A stretch of 64,000 nt of DNA from Piscicoccus intestinalis NBRC 104926 (GCF_001515525.1 NZ_BCNQ01000005.1:18180-82179); one strand, 5' to 3'; counted from the first letter of the stretch, positions 17,151-26,600 are shown. Numbers and translations are program-made. Notes: generated from the letters alone by a model not told the origin.

Positions 17151-17714
17151 ATGAATCAGTCCTCCTTCCCCCACGGCGACTCCCGCAACGCATCCGACGA
17201 CCCGCGCTACTCGGCGCCCATCCCGCCCTACCAGCCGGCGGACGAGCGCCCGCACGACGAGAGCGGGCCGCGCAGCGAGCCGCGCTACGTACGCGCCGAG
17301 CCGATGCCGCCGCGCTCCGCCTTCCCCGGTTTCCCGGGCTTTTCGGGTTTCCCGGGGGCGCCCGGTCACCAGGGCAACTCTGGCTCCACCGGAAACCCGG
17401 GCAACCCCGGCAGCCCCGGCCACCCCGGCATGCCGCCGATCTTCACCGCGACGAACGCGCAGGGCCAGGTCGTGCTGCCGCGCAAGTCGCTGCTGCTCGC
17501 GGTGCTGCTGGCGGGGGTGCTCGGCCCGCTGGGCATGCTGTACTCCACGTTCCTCGGCGCGTTCGTCCTGACCGGCGTGTGGTTCTGGACCGTGCTGCTG
17601 TTCCAGGGGTTCGCGCCGTTCGCGTGGGTCTGGGGCATGGCGTGGGCGCTGTGGGCGGCGCACCGCAAGAACGAGCGACGCCGCATGATGGAGACGTACA
17701 TGTCGCAGTGGTGA
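17151..17714 (+). CDS. Collagen-like, two-helix membrane protein of unknown function
   Basis: 187 residues with no recognisable family. Residues 1-60 are polar. Residues ~62-98 form a collagen-like Gly-X-Y tract ([16 protein letters not shown] and continuing to GHPGMPP). Two hydrophobic helices follow ([25 protein letters not shown] and [25 protein letters not shown]). The end is a basic tail, [10 protein letters not shown]. The paired helices resemble small TM2-like membrane domains. It sits between panC and panB and is probably transcribed with them, but nothing ties it to pantothenate. The ATG at 17151 has only weak Shine-Dalgarno support. Confidence 0.75.
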   Translation: MNQSSFPHGDSRNASDDPRYSAPIPPYQPADERPHDESGPRSEPRYVRAEPMPPRSAFPGFPGFSGFPGAPGHQGNSGSTGNPGNPGSPGHPGMPPIFTATNAQGQVVLPRKSLLLAVLLAGVLGPLGMLYSTFLGAFVLTGVWFWTVLLFQGFAPFAWVWGMAWALWAAHRKNERRRMMETYMSQW

Positions 17715-17763
17715 GGCGGTCTCCCGCCGAACCGCCCGGGAGTCCGACCGGCCGGAGGAACAC

Positions 17764-18606
17764 GTGAGACTCACAGTGCACGGGGTGCTCGATCGCTATC
17801 GCCGCGGTGAGCGCCTGACGATGGTCACGGCCTACGACTACACGGCGGCCCGCATCATCGACCGCACGGACATTCCGCTGGTGCTCGTCGGCGACTCGCT
17901 CGGCATGGTGATGCAGGGCCGCGACTCGACGCTGCCGGTGACCCTGGACGACATCGAGTACCACACGCGAGCGGTGGTGCGCGGGGCGCAGCGGCCGCTG
18001 GTTGTGGCCGACCTGCCGTTCCTGACCTACAGCACCCCCGACGACGCGCTCCGCAACGCCGGCCGGCTGATGGCCCAGACCGGCTGCGGCAGCGTGAAAC
18101 TCGAGGGCGGACTCCCGTTCGCGCCGACGGTGCGGCGGCTCACCGAAGCGGGCATCCCGGTGATGGGTCATCTGGGGTTCACGCCGCAGTCGGTGCACCA
18201 GATCGGGATGCGGGTGCAGGGCCGCAGCGTGGAGGCGGGGGCCCGGCTCGTGCGCGACGCGCAGGCGCTCGCGGAGGCGGGCGCCTGGGGCATGGTGCTC
18301 GAGCTCGTGCCGGCTCCGCTGGCCAGGCTCGTCACGCAGCGGGTCGACGTGCCGACGATTGGGATCGGCGCCGGCCCCGACTGTTCGGGTGAGGTGCAGG
18401 TGTGGCACGACGTGCTCGGGCTGTACGACGACTTCGTGCCGCGGCACACGCGGCGGTACGCGACGCTGGCCGACACGGCCGCCGAGGCGCTGAGCGCCTA
18501 CGAGTCCGATGTGCGGGCGCGCGAATTCCCCACGGCGGCCAATTCGTCCACGCTCGATGAGGAGACGTTGGCGGCGATCGAGGCTGCGCTGGACTCGACG
18601 CCGTGA
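17764..18606 (+). CDS. panB: 3-methyl-2-oxobutanoate hydroxymethyltransferase PanB
   Basis: Transfers a hydroxymethyl group from methylenetetrahydrofolate to alpha-ketoisovalerate to give ketopantoate, the first committed step of pantothenate synthesis. Visible marks are [10 protein letters not shown], the metal-binding [11 protein letters not shown] (Asp44), [10 protein letters not shown], the GSVKLEGG lysine region, [15 protein letters not shown] and [17 protein letters not shown]. 280 residues. GTG start behind CCGGAGGAAC. The stop overlaps the start of the next gene (GTGA). Confidence 0.97.
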   Translation: MRLTVHGVLDRYRRGERLTMVTAYDYTAARIIDRTDIPLVLVGDSLGMVMQGRDSTLPVTLDDIEYHTRAVVRGAQRPLVVADLPFLTYSTPDDALRNAGRLMAQTGCGSVKLEGGLPFAPTVRRLTEAGIPVMGHLGFTPQSVHQIGMRVQGRSVEAGARLVRDAQALAEAGAWGMVLELVPAPLARLVTQRVDVPTIGIGAGPDCSGEVQVWHDVLGLYDDFVPRHTRRYATLADTAAEALSAYESDVRAREFPTAANSSTLDEETLAAIEAALDSTP

Positions 18607-19220
18607 GCGATGTCGGCGACGTGAGCGACGTGAGCGGGGGCGGTCTGGCGGGCGACCCGGCTCCGGTCGCGGCGGTGGTGTTGTGCGGGGGCACGTCGCG
18701 GCGGTTCGGGGGCGTCGACAAGACGGCGCAGGCTCTGGGTTCGGTGACGGTGCTGGATTCGCTGCTCGACGCGCTGCCGCCGGAGTGGCCGGTGACGTGC
18801 GTGGGGGTGCCCCGGCCCACCGGCCGGCCGGTGACGTGGACGCGGGAGGACCCGCCGCTGGGTGGCCCGGTGGCCGGGATCGCGGCGGGGCTGGGCACGG
18901 TCGAGGCGCCGATCGTCGTCGTCGTGGCCGGCGACCAGCCGCTCGCGGGGGCGGGCGCGTGTCGGGTGGCGCAGGAGTTGGCGCAGGCGCCGGCGGACGT
19001 CGATGTCGCGGCCCCGCTCGCCCGCGACGGCCGGCCGGCGATGCTGCTGGCCGCCTATCGGCGCGAGCCGCTGGCGGCGGCCTTGCGCGGTCCGGTGCGC
19101 GACGTCGGGGTGTACCGCACGTTCGCGGGGTTGCGGGTGCGCACGATCGACCTGCCTCCCGAGCATGTGTGGGACGTCGATACCCGCGAAGACCTCGAGC
19201 GGCTGCGGGCCCGGGCCTGA
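18603..19220 (+). CDS. mobA: MobA-like NTP transferase (molybdenum cofactor guanylyltransferase)
   Basis: Probably attaches GMP to molybdopterin to make MGD, the cofactor needed by the nitrate reductase NarG encoded at 46.6 kb. The N-terminal nucleotide motif [16 protein letters not shown] fits the MobA pattern LAGGxSxRxGxDK. ARED-like segments follow: [16 protein letters not shown] and [11 protein letters not shown] (Asp of the metal site). The ending [14 protein letters not shown] is typical. 205 residues. It overlaps panB by four bases (GTGA) and is therefore co-translated with it, although the pathways differ. A general molybdopterin nucleotidyltransferase role (MobA versus MocA) cannot be settled by sequence. 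Confidence 0.82.
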   Translation: MSDVGDVSDVSGGGLAGDPAPVAAVVLCGGTSRRFGGVDKTAQALGSVTVLDSLLDALPPEWPVTCVGVPRPTGRPVTWTREDPPLGGPVAGIAAGLGTVEAPIVVVVAGDQPLAGAGACRVAQELAQAPADVDVAAPLARDGRPAMLLAAYRREPLAAALRGPVRDVGVYRTFAGLRVRTIDLPPEHVWDVDTREDLERLRARA

Positions 19221-19311
19221 GACCGCCCAGGCCTGAAGCCGCGAGGAGCCGGGCCGACCGGGGCGGCGGAAGCACCTGCCCTCGGGGTTCGGCGCAGGTA
19301 GGTTCGGCTGC

Positions 19312-20292
19312 ATGAAGGCCGTGACGATTCCCGAACCCGGTGAGGCCGACGCGCTCGTGCTCGCCGACGTGCCAGACCCGAAGCTCGGCTACGACGAGGT
19401 GCTGGTGGAGGTGGTGGCGGCCGGCGTGAACCGGGCCGACATCATGCAGCGGCGAGGGTTCTACCCGCCACCCAAGGGCGCGAGCGAGTATCCGGGGCTG
19501 GAGGTCAGCGGGCGGGTCGTCGAACTGGGCTCGGGAGCCGACACGTCGTTCCGGATCGGCGACGAGGTGTGCGCGCTGCTCGACGGCGGCGGCTACGCGC
19601 AGCGGGTGGCGGTGCCGGTGGAGCAACTGCTGCCGATCCCGAAGGGCGTGGGCCTCGTCGATGCCGCGGCGCTACCGGAGGTGGCGTGCACGGTGTGGAG
19701 CAACGTGTTCATGACCGCGGACCTGCAGCCGGAGCAGCTGCTGCTGGTGCACGGAGGGTCGAGCGGGATCGGCACGATGGCGGTGCAGCTCGCGCACGCG
19801 CGGGGTTCGCGGGTCGCGGTGACTGCGGGCTCGCAGGACAAGTTGGAGGCGTGCCGGGCCCTGGGCGCCGACATCCTCATCAACTACACGGAGACAGATT
19901 TCGTCGAGGCGCTGCGCGAGGAGACCGACGGCGCGGGGGCGGACGTCATCCTCGACGTGGTGGGCGCGAAGTACCTGTCGCGCAACGTGGCGGCGCTGGC
20001 GGTCAACGGCCGGATCGTCGTGATCGGGATGCTCGGTGGCCGCAAAGGCGAACTCGACCTGGGGACGCTGCTGAGCAAGCGGGGCGCGATCGCGGCGACG
20101 TCGCTGCGGGCCCGGCCGCCGGCGGAGAAGGCGGCGATCGTGGCGGCGACGTACGAGCACGTGTGGCCGCTCATCGCGCAGGGCAGGGTGCAGCCGATCG
20201 TGCACGAAGTGCTGCCGCTGGAGCGCGCCGCCGACGCGCACCGGATCCTCGAAGGCAGCAAGCACATCGGCAAGGTGCTGCTGACGACCTGA
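19312..20292 (+). CDS. NAD(P)H-quinone oxidoreductase (zinc-free MDR family)
   Basis: Medium-chain dehydrogenase/reductase of 326 residues, close to the PIG3/quinone oxidoreductase subgroup. MKAVTIPEPGEADALVL starts the GroES-like domain. VNRADIMQRRGFYPPPKGASEYPGLEVSG is characteristic of this subgroup, and the catalytic zinc ligands are absent. The Rossmann fold has VHGGSSGIGTMAVQLA. The end RAADAHRILEGSKHIGKVLL is conserved. It likely reduces quinones with NADPH in the cytoplasm; the physiological substrate is not known. A perfect palindrome follows the stop. Confidence 0.9.
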   Translation: MKAVTIPEPGEADALVLADVPDPKLGYDEVLVEVVAAGVNRADIMQRRGFYPPPKGASEYPGLEVSGRVVELGSGADTSFRIGDEVCALLDGGGYAQRVAVPVEQLLPIPKGVGLVDAAALPEVACTVWSNVFMTADLQPEQLLLVHGGSSGIGTMAVQLAHARGSRVAVTAGSQDKLEACRALGADILINYTETDFVEALREETDGAGADVILDVVGAKYLSRNVAALAVNGRIVVIGMLGGRKGELDLGTLLSKRGAIAATSLRARPPAEKAAIVAATYEHVWPLIAQGRVQPIVHEVLPLERAADAHRILEGSKHIGKVLLTT

Positions 20293-20329
20293 CCGACGCG
20301 GCCGTGAGCACGCGACGTCCCGTCAGTGC

Positions 20330-20353
20330 GGGCGCGCGACCGGTCGCGCGCCC
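20330..20353. terminator. Perfect 24-bp palindrome between convergent genes
   Basis: GGGCGCGCGACC is followed at once by its exact complement. It lies between the convergent oxidoreductase and HNH genes and could terminate both transcripts. Confidence 0.55.
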
Positions 20354-20410
20354 GGCGCATTCGGCGCGTTCGGCGGTGAGCCCCGCGGACGCACAGGGGC
20401 TTCACCGATC

Positions 20411-22101
20411 TCAGAAGGGCGGGGGTTCGGCACCCAGCGCCTGCTGCCGGGGCGCGGTGGCGGCGCGACTCGCTCGTGCGGCGGTGAGTTCGTCTCGCAG
20501 ACGGGTGATCTCGTCGCGGAGCCTGTTGAGTTCGCGGGGGTGGGCGATGGCGTCGTAGTCGATGGCTTGGAGGTCTTCGGCGTCGATGAGGACCTTGCGC
20601 GGTTGCCGGTCTCCGGGGTGCTCGTGAGGCTGCCCGCCGGTCTGCTCGATGGGGCGGTCGGCGCCGGGCACGCCGGAGCGCTCGGCCGCTTGGTCGCCGG
20701 GTTCGGCGTCAGACGCGGCCGATGCGTCGCCGCGGTCGTCCACGTGGAGCCCGAATTCGCGGTAGTCCATCGGGAACGTCGGGTAGACGCGTCCGTCGGG
20801 TAGTCGCCATTCGACGACCCCGTCGGGGGTGATCCGGGCGGCCCAGTGCCGGCGGGTCTTCTTCGCGTGATGTCGTTCGCACCCATCAGCGATCGTGTCG
20901 CCCCGAGTCGTACCGCCGTCACGGACCTCGACGACGTGGTCGAGCTGGCACCGCGCGGCGGGTATGGCGCAGCCGGGCGCCCGGCAGACCCCGTCGCGGT
21001 CGCGGACCGCGCGGGCCATCCGCGGCGGCGGTGCATACGACTTGGAGACCTGCGCCATCGCGTACCCCTTGATCGGGTCAGCCACCAGCCGCTGCCACGT
21101 CGACCCGGCTGCGAACGCGACCTCGCGCACGGTGTCGGCGTCGACAGCGACACCCTCGACCGTGCCCGGCTCCTGGTTGAGCCCGGCCAGGAAGCGAGAG
21201 ACACGACGACCGACACCGTCGCGGCCGGCCACCCGCCTTCGCCGGGGTGGTCCACGGCGGTGGGCGCGTCGGCGTGCGGCTGACCGAACAGCAGCAGGTC
21301 GAGGGCGACGTCGTAGCGCAGCTGCGCCAAGGTCCGCGGGTCACCGCCGGCTCGCGCCGCACGCGCGATCGCGTCGACCCGCCGGAACGCTCCCTGGCAG
21401 CGGGCGTCCGCGCCGCTGACCCCGAAGCTGCCGGCGCCGTCGTCACCGATCGTGACCCAGGCGTCCCGCTGCCGCGCCGCGCGAGCCCGCCGGGCGCGGG
21501 TGTTGACGTGCTTGACCATCTCCCGGCGCTTCTTGCGACAGAACGCCCCCTGCCCCAACGGCGCCCCCGTCGCAGCGGCCTTCTGACTCGCATACGCGAG
21601 CACCGCGTCGCACACCTTCTGCCCTGCCTCCGGCGTCACTTCGGGCGCGTCGAGTTCACGCACCAGCGCACACCCTTGGCCGAACGTGATCGCGCGGGCC
21701 GCGACCGCTTCCTTGATCGGGACCGCGACCGACTCCGGCGCCACCCCGAGCGCAACCCGACCGTGCCATGTCCCGGCCGGCCCACCCAGGGTCGCGACCG
21801 CGGTGTCGACGATGCAGGCGCGGGCCTGGTCCAACAACACCCCTGCCGACTTGCGATGCCGCGGGGCCAACCGGCCCTGGTCGATCTGTTCGTTCTGCAC
21901 CGCCAGGTCCGCGGCCGCCTGGGCCTGCGCCAACTCGCCCGCGGCATCCGCGGCCTGCACATCAAGCTCGTCATACGCCTGGGAAATCTCCCGCAACAGC
22001 ACCCACCCGCCATTCTCGGGCTGGTCACGCAAATCCCGTGCGGCCGAAATCAACCGCGAAATCGCCGCGCCATCAGGCCGCGGAGCCGCCCCCACAGACA
22101 T
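20411..22101 (-). pseudogene. DUF222/13E12-repeat HNH endonuclease, frameshifted
   Basis: Actinobacterial 13E12-type protein: an N-terminal DUF222 helical region (ISRLISAARDLRDQPE, LAPRHRKSAGVLLDQA, AFCRKKRREMVKHVN) and a C-terminal HNH nuclease. The HNH zone reads CRAPGCAIPAARCQLDHVVE and DGCERHHAKK. The usual Asn between the two His sites is not evident. The first part (to ATVSVVVSLAS) and the last part (LAGLNQEPGTVEGV) lie in different frames. One base missing near 21187-21193 explains this. These genes occur in many copies in actinobacterial genomes and may be mobile or intron-related. ATG at 22101 chosen behind AGAGGAAAGG. The break may be a sequencing error or genuine decay. Confidence 0.75.
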
Positions 22102-22538
22102 CACACGCCCCCCTTTCCTCTGGGCTGAGTCAGTTTCGAGCAACAGTTCGATTCTTACTCATCAGCCAGTGCGAATCTAGACCCCAACGAGACTCTGTGG
22201 ATAACCCGGCAACATGTGAGGCCAGGTCGAGGCAGGTTTTCGGCGTGCATCTCCTCCCCCTGAGGAACTCCCGCGGCATTGCCCGAGAATCATCGTCTGC
22301 GACTTTTCCGCCATCGATAACATCCTCCCTCCGCACAACTCTTTACACCGCCACGAAAAGGCTTTCTAGACACGCATCGCCCGTCGCCCGGGCGGCAGCA
22401 AGCGACAGAGATTGCGTCATTCCAACCGCCGCCAGAACCAGACCGACCCGCAACGACGCGCGCCCGTCGGGTCCGAGCCGATGCCGATGGCCAGCGAGCG
22501 ACACACCCCAGACCCTTGCCACGACCGCCACTCATGAG
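22102..22538. other. Low-GC intergenic stretch with no recognisable gene
   Basis: About 440 bases with visibly more A/T than the surroundings, between the HNH gene and the leader peptide. No open frame with plausible composition, no tRNA fold and no clear repeat was found. It may be transferred DNA that came in with the 13E12-type gene, or an old gene remnant. Confidence 0.5.
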
Positions 22539-22555
22539 GTTATGTGTCCCATAAC
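22539..22555. promoter_or_regulatory. Dyad operator candidate upstream of the leader peptide
   Basis: GTTATG-5-CATAAC is a perfect inverted repeat about 50 bases before the leader peptide start. It is AT-rich in a GC-rich background and well placed to bind a regulator of the dioxygenase operon. Confidence 0.4.
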
Positions 22556-22602
22556 TTCTCGACGCGAGACGAGAGGTGCCCCCGAACTGGAGGAGACCGC
22601 CC

Positions 22603-22698
22603 ATGCCCCACAGCTGCCGGCGCCCGAACGCGCCGCGGCTGACGTCGCGCCGGTACCTCGATCTGCTGATCCTGACGTCGTCGCTCTGTTGCAACTGA
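22603..22698 (+). CDS. Cysteine-ending actinobacterial leader peptide (31 residues)
   Basis: Short ORF with a strong ribosome binding site (GGAGGAG, 7 bases before ATG) that ends 67 bases before the dioxygenase gene. The peptide contains LTSRRYLDLL and ends SSLCCN. This is the pattern of the putative leader peptides found before sulfur-assimilation genes in Actinobacteria: an R-R-x-x-D-L block, then Ser-rich, then Cys near the end. In mycobacteria, Cys-rich uORFs have been shown to act as cysteine-responsive attenuators. By analogy, tandem Cys codons at positions 29-30 could sense charged tRNA-Cys and control the TauD-like gene. The attenuation mechanism here is inferred. Confidence 0.8.
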   Translation: MPHSCRRPNAPRLTSRRYLDLLILTSSLCCN

Positions 22699-22728
22699 CT
22701 GACACAAAAGTGCAACTGACTGACACAA
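22691..22728. repeat. 21-bp tandem duplication covering the leader stop codon
   Basis: GCAACTGACTGACACAA occurs twice with a 21-base period. The first copy includes the final Asn codon and stop of the leader peptide. The second lies in the spacer before the dioxygenase gene. Confidence 0.85.
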
Positions 22729-22765
22729 CAGCCACTCGACGACAGAGACCCCAGGAGCAATCAGC

Positions 22766-23677
22766 ATGACCATCACCGCCACCGGCGCCCAGATCACCCG
22801 CCTCACCGACCGCATCGGCGCCCGGCTCACCGGCCTCGACCTCACCGGCGACCTCGACGAGCACACCGTCGCCACGCTGCGCGAAGCGCTGCTCGCGCAC
22901 AAGGTGCTCGTCATCCCGAACACCCCGCTTGACCTCGACCGCCAGCGCCGCATCGCGGCCGCGCTCGGCCCGCTCACGCTGGCCCATCCCACGGTCTCCG
23001 CGGCCCCCGGCGCCCCGGAGGTGCTCGCGGTCGACAGCGAGCGCAATGTGGCAAACAGTTGGCACACCGACGTGACGTTCATCGTCAACCCGCCGGCGAT
23101 CAGCACGCTCGCGGCCAAGATCATCCCGCCGTTCGGCGGCGAAACGCTCATCGCCGACACCGCGGCGGCCTACCGCGAACTGCCCGAGCCGCTGCGCGCC
23201 CTGGCCGACTCGCTGCGCGCCGTGCACACCAACGTGCACGACTACGTGACGAGCGGCGACAACGACCAGTACGAGGACGCCGACGACGACTACCGCTCGG
23301 AGTTCATCGCCACCCGCTTCGAGAGCGAACACCCGCTCGTGCGGGTGCACCCCGAGACCGGCGAACGAGGCCTGTTCCTCGGCGGTTTCGCGCAGCGGAT
23401 CGTCGGCCTCGGCGGGCAGGACTCCCGCGACCTCATCCGGCTCTTCCAGAGCCACATCACCCGCCCGCGCAATGTCGTGCGCGTCACCTGGGAGCCCGAC
23501 CAGCTCGTCATCTTCGACAACCGGATCACCCAGCACTACGCGATCGACAACTACGCCGGCCTGCCCCGCAAGCTCACCCGCGTGACGGTCGGCGGCGACA
23601 TCCCGGTCGGCGTCGACGGCGCCCGCAGCCGGGCCCTCACGGGCGATTCCTCGCACTACAGCCCGATCCCGGACTGA
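22766..23677 (+). CDS. TauD/TfdA family Fe(II)/2-oxoglutarate dioxygenase
   Basis: Non-heme iron dioxygenase of 303 residues, likely releasing sulfite from taurine, alkylsulfonates or alkylsulfates for use as a sulfur source. The facial triad is visible: WHTDVTF (His100, Asp102) and RITQHYAIDNY (His257). The 2-oxoglutarate-binding Arg is in LPRKLTRVTVGG. GGETLIADTAAAYRELPEPLRALADSLRAVH is also typical. The upstream Cys leader peptide supports regulation by sulfur or cysteine supply. No sulfonate ABC transporter is adjacent. AGGAGCAATC precedes the ATG. Confidence 0.92.
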   Translation: MTITATGAQITRLTDRIGARLTGLDLTGDLDEHTVATLREALLAHKVLVIPNTPLDLDRQRRIAAALGPLTLAHPTVSAAPGAPEVLAVDSERNVANSWHTDVTFIVNPPAISTLAAKIIPPFGGETLIADTAAAYRELPEPLRALADSLRAVHTNVHDYVTSGDNDQYEDADDDYRSEFIATRFESEHPLVRVHPETGERGLFLGGFAQRIVGLGGQDSRDLIRLFQSHITRPRNVVRVTWEPDQLVIFDNRITQHYAIDNYAGLPRKLTRVTVGGDIPVGVDGARSRALTGDSSHYSPIPD

Positions 23678-23714
23678 CCCGGCCACACCAACCCCCGAAC
23701 AGCCCACAGACGAC

Positions 23715-23753
23715 CCGACGGCCCGGCTCGCACGAAGCGAACCGGGCCGTCGG
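23715..23753. terminator. Bidirectional terminator hairpin
   Basis: Sixteen-base arms (CCGACGGCCCGG...) with a single mismatch and a 7-base loop lie midway between the convergent dioxygenase and ppdK stop codons. Confidence 0.85.
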
Positions 23754-23772
23754 CCATCTGCCAGGCAGGGGG

Positions 23773-26478
23773 TCAGCGGGTGTCGGAGCCGCCCTCCTCC
23801 TCGACCGCGGCGCGACCGGCCTCCAGGCGCGCCACCGGAACCCGGAACGGCGAGCATGAGACGTAGTCGAGCCCGACCTGGTGGAAGAAGTGCACGGAGG
23901 CGGGGTCGCCGCCGTGCTCACCGCAGACACCGAGGTGCAGCTCGGGCCGGGTCTCGCGGCCCTCCTTGGCGGCCAGCTGCACGAGGCGGCCGACGCCGGT
24001 GGTGTCGAGCGACTCGAACGGGCTGATCTTGAAGATGCCGCGCTCGAGGTAGTTGCTGAAGAACTCGGCCTCGACGTCGTCCCGCGAGAAGCCCCAGGTG
24101 GTCTGGGTCAGGTCGTTGGTGCCGAAGCTGAAGAACTCCGCCGACTTGGCGATGTCGCCGGCCGTGAGGGCGGCGCGCGGCAGCTCGATCATCGTGCCGA
24201 TCGGGATCTGGGTGAGGTCGACCCCGGTGGCCTCGGAGACCTCGGCCTGCACAGCGCGGATCGCGTCCTTCATGATGTCGAGTTCGTGCACGTCGCCGAC
24301 GAGCGGGATCATGATCTCCGGCTTGGGGTCGCCGCCGGCCTTGGTGCGCTCGGCCGCGGCCTCGCAGATGGCCCGGGCCTGCATGGTGAACAGACCCTTG
24401 ATCGACAGGCCGAGGCGCACACCGCGCAGACCGAGCATCGGGTTCTGCTCGTGCAGGCGCTCGACGGCGGCCAGCAGCGTCCGGTCCTTCTCGCTGACCT
24501 CCTCACCGGACTTGTCGGCCACCGCCACGCGGGCCGTCATCTCGGTGAGGTCGGGCAGGAACTCGTGCAGCGGCGGGTCGAGCAGCCGCACGGTGACCGG
24601 CAGCCCGTCCATCGCCTCGAAGATCTCGACGAAGTCGCCTCGCTGCAGGGGCAGCAGCGCGTCGAGCGCGGAGCCGCGCTCCTCGGGCGTGTCGGCGAGG
24701 ATGAGCCGCTCGACGAGGGCGCGACGGTCGCCGAGGAACATGTGCTCGGTGCGGCACAGGCCCACACCGGTGGCGCCGAAGCGGCGCGCGCGGGCGGAGT
24801 CGGGCCCGTTGTCGGCATTGGCGCGCACCCCGAGGGCGCGGTGCTTGTCGGCCGCGTCCATGATCCGGGAGACGGCGCGCACGAGGTCGTCGGCCTCGAT
24901 CTGCTCCGGCGTGAGTTCGCCCTCGAAGTACTGCACGACGGGCGGCGCCACGACCGGCACCTCGCCGTCGAAGACCTCGCCGGTGGTGCCGTCGATGGAG
25001 ACGAGGTCGCCGGCCTTGAGCGTGCGCCCGTCGGGCAGGCCGACGGTGCCGTTCTTCGTGTCGACGTCGAGTTCCTCGGCGCCACACACGCAGGTCTTGC
25101 CCATGCCGCGGGCGACGACCGCGGCGTGGCTCGTCTTGCCGCCGCGGCTGGTGAGGATGCCCTGGGCGGCGATCATGCCGCCCAGGTCGTCGGGGTTGGT
25201 CTCGCGGCGCACGAGGATGACCCGCTCGCCGGCGGCGGCCCGCTCCACGGCCTCCGCGGAGTTGAACACCATGTGGCCGGTCGCCGCGCCCGGGGAGGCG
25301 TTCATGCCCTTGGCGATCTTCTTCTTCGTGGCGGCCGGGTCGAACTGGGGGAACATCAGCTGGGCGAGCATGTCGCCGTCGACGCGGCGCAGCGCCTCGG
25401 CCTCGTCGATGACGCCCTCGTCGATGAGCTGGCAGGCGATGACGAAGGCCGCGCCCGCGGTGCGCTTACCGACGCGGGTCTGCAGCATCCACAGCTTGCC
25501 CTCTTGCACCGTGAACTCGATGTCACACAGGTCTTTGTAGTGACCCTCGAGCGTCGACATGATGTTCATCAGCTCGTCGTAGGACTTCTTGTCGAAGCCC
25601 TCGAGGTCGGTCAGCGGGATCGTGTTGCGGATACCGGCGACGACGTCCTCACCCTGCGCATTCTGCAGATAGTCGCCGTACACGCCCTGCGCGCCGGAGG
25701 CGGGGTCGCGGGTGAACGCGACGCCGGTGCCGGACTTGTCGCCGAGGTTGCCGAAGACCATCGTGCAGACGTTGACGGCCGTACCCAGCTCGGCGGGGAT
25801 GTTCTCGCGCTTGCGGTAGAGGATCGCCCGCTCGCTGTTCCAGGAGTTGAAGACGGCGCGCACCGCGGCGAGCAGCTGCTCGCGGGGCTCCTGCGGGAAG
25901 TCGTTGCCCGTCTCGTTCTTGATGATGCCCTTGAACTTCTCGACGATCTCCTTGAGGTGATCGACCGTGAGTTCGGTGTCGCTGGCCGCGCCGGCGTCGC
26001 GCTTGGCCTCGTCCATGACGTCTTCGAACAGGTCACCCTCGAGCCCGAGCACGGTCTTGCCGAACATCTGCAGCAGGCGGCGGTAGGAGTCGTACGCGAA
26101 GCGCGGGTTGCCGGACTGCTTGGCCAGGCCCTCGACCGAAGTGTCGTTGAGGCCGATGTTGAGCACCGTCTCCATCATGCCGGGCATGGAGAACTTGGCG
26201 CCGGAGCGCACGGAGAGCAGCAGGGGGTCGTCGCCGCCACCGAGCGTCTTGCCGGCCGCCTGCTCCAGGGCCGTGACGTGCTCGTCGATCTCGCCGGCGA
26301 GCGATTCGGGCTCTTGACCGGTGGTCAGGTACTCGCGACATGCGTCGGTCGTGATGGTGAATGTCGGCGGCACCGGGATGCCCATATTGTGCATTTCAGC
26401 AAGGTTTGCCCCCTTGCCGCCTAGTAGGTCTTTGAGGTCCTTGTTGCCCTCTGACAGGTCATAGACATAGGCCGACAT
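23773..26478 (-). CDS. ppdK: Pyruvate phosphate dikinase PpdK
   Basis: Interconverts pyruvate + ATP + Pi and PEP + AMP + PPi, linking glycolysis and gluconeogenesis. The 901-residue chain has the ATP-grasp domain (LLGGKGANLAEMHNMGIPVPPTF, SVRSGAKFSMPGMMETVLNIGLN), the central swivelling phosphohistidine domain (LTSRGGKTSHAAVVARGMGK), and the PEP/pyruvate barrel (GVGLCRTEHMF, MIPLVGDVHEL, FSFGTNDLTQ, GVCGEHGGDP with the active-site Cys). ATG at 26478 (MSAYVYDLSEG) fits the family start better than the ATG 39 bases upstream. The first codons are less GC-rich than the rest. Transcribed alone, convergent with the dioxygenase. Confidence 0.97.
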   Translation of the reverse strand: MSAYVYDLSEGNKDLKDLLGGKGANLAEMHNMGIPVPPTFTITTDACREYLTTGQEPESLAGEIDEHVTALEQAAGKTLGGGDDPLLLSVRSGAKFSMPGMMETVLNIGLNDTSVEGLAKQSGNPRFAYDSYRRLLQMFGKTVLGLEGDLFEDVMDEAKRDAGAASDTELTVDHLKEIVEKFKGIIKNETGNDFPQEPREQLLAAVRAVFNSWNSERAILYRKRENIPAELGTAVNVCTMVFGNLGDKSGTGVAFTRDPASGAQGVYGDYLQNAQGEDVVAGIRNTIPLTDLEGFDKKSYDELMNIMSTLEGHYKDLCDIEFTVQEGKLWMLQTRVGKRTAGAAFVIACQLIDEGVIDEAEALRRVDGDMLAQLMFPQFDPAATKKKIAKGMNASPGAATGHMVFNSAEAVERAAAGERVILVRRETNPDDLGGMIAAQGILTSRGGKTSHAAVVARGMGKTCVCGAEELDVDTKNGTVGLPDGRTLKAGDLVSIDGTTGEVFDGEVPVVAPPVVQYFEGELTPEQIEADDLVRAVSRIMDAADKHRALGVRANADNGPDSARARRFGATGVGLCRTEHMFLGDRRALVERLILADTPEERGSALDALLPLQRGDFVEIFEAMDGLPVTVRLLDPPLHEFLPDLTEMTARVAVADKSGEEVSEKDRTLLAAVERLHEQNPMLGLRGVRLGLSIKGLFTMQARAICEAAAERTKAGGDPKPEIMIPLVGDVHELDIMKDAIRAVQAEVSEATGVDLTQIPIGTMIELPRAALTAGDIAKSAEFFSFGTNDLTQTTWGFSRDDVEAEFFSNYLERGIFKISPFESLDTTGVGRLVQLAAKEGRETRPELHLGVCGEHGGDPASVHFFHQVGLDYVSCSPFRVPVARLEAGRAAVEEEGGSDTR

Positions 26479-26555
26479 GCGGGTCCCTTCCCAACTGAGC
26501 GTCCTCTTCGACGCCACGAGCGTAGGCAGTCACACTATTGGCGCCCGGGGCCCTA

Positions 26556-26584
26556 GGTCCTCAGTTCCCGGGGAACTGGGGACC
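26556..26584 (-). terminator. Stem-loop downstream of the TPR gene
   Basis: GGTCC-T-CAGTTCC pairs with GGAACTG-G-GGACC around a 3-base loop, just past the TPR stop at 26601 and upstream of ppdK. Confidence 0.7.
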
Positions 26585-26600
26585 CATGGACGCCGGCCGG

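Noticed and set aside
22290..22760. A 156-codon Cys-rich open frame on the minus strand before the dioxygenase gene
   Set aside because: No ribosome binding site, patchy composition, and it lies antisense to the better supported leader peptide.
23881..26424. An 847-codon open frame antisense to ppdK
   Set aside because: Typical high-GC shadow frame; PpdK on the minus strand has all family motifs.
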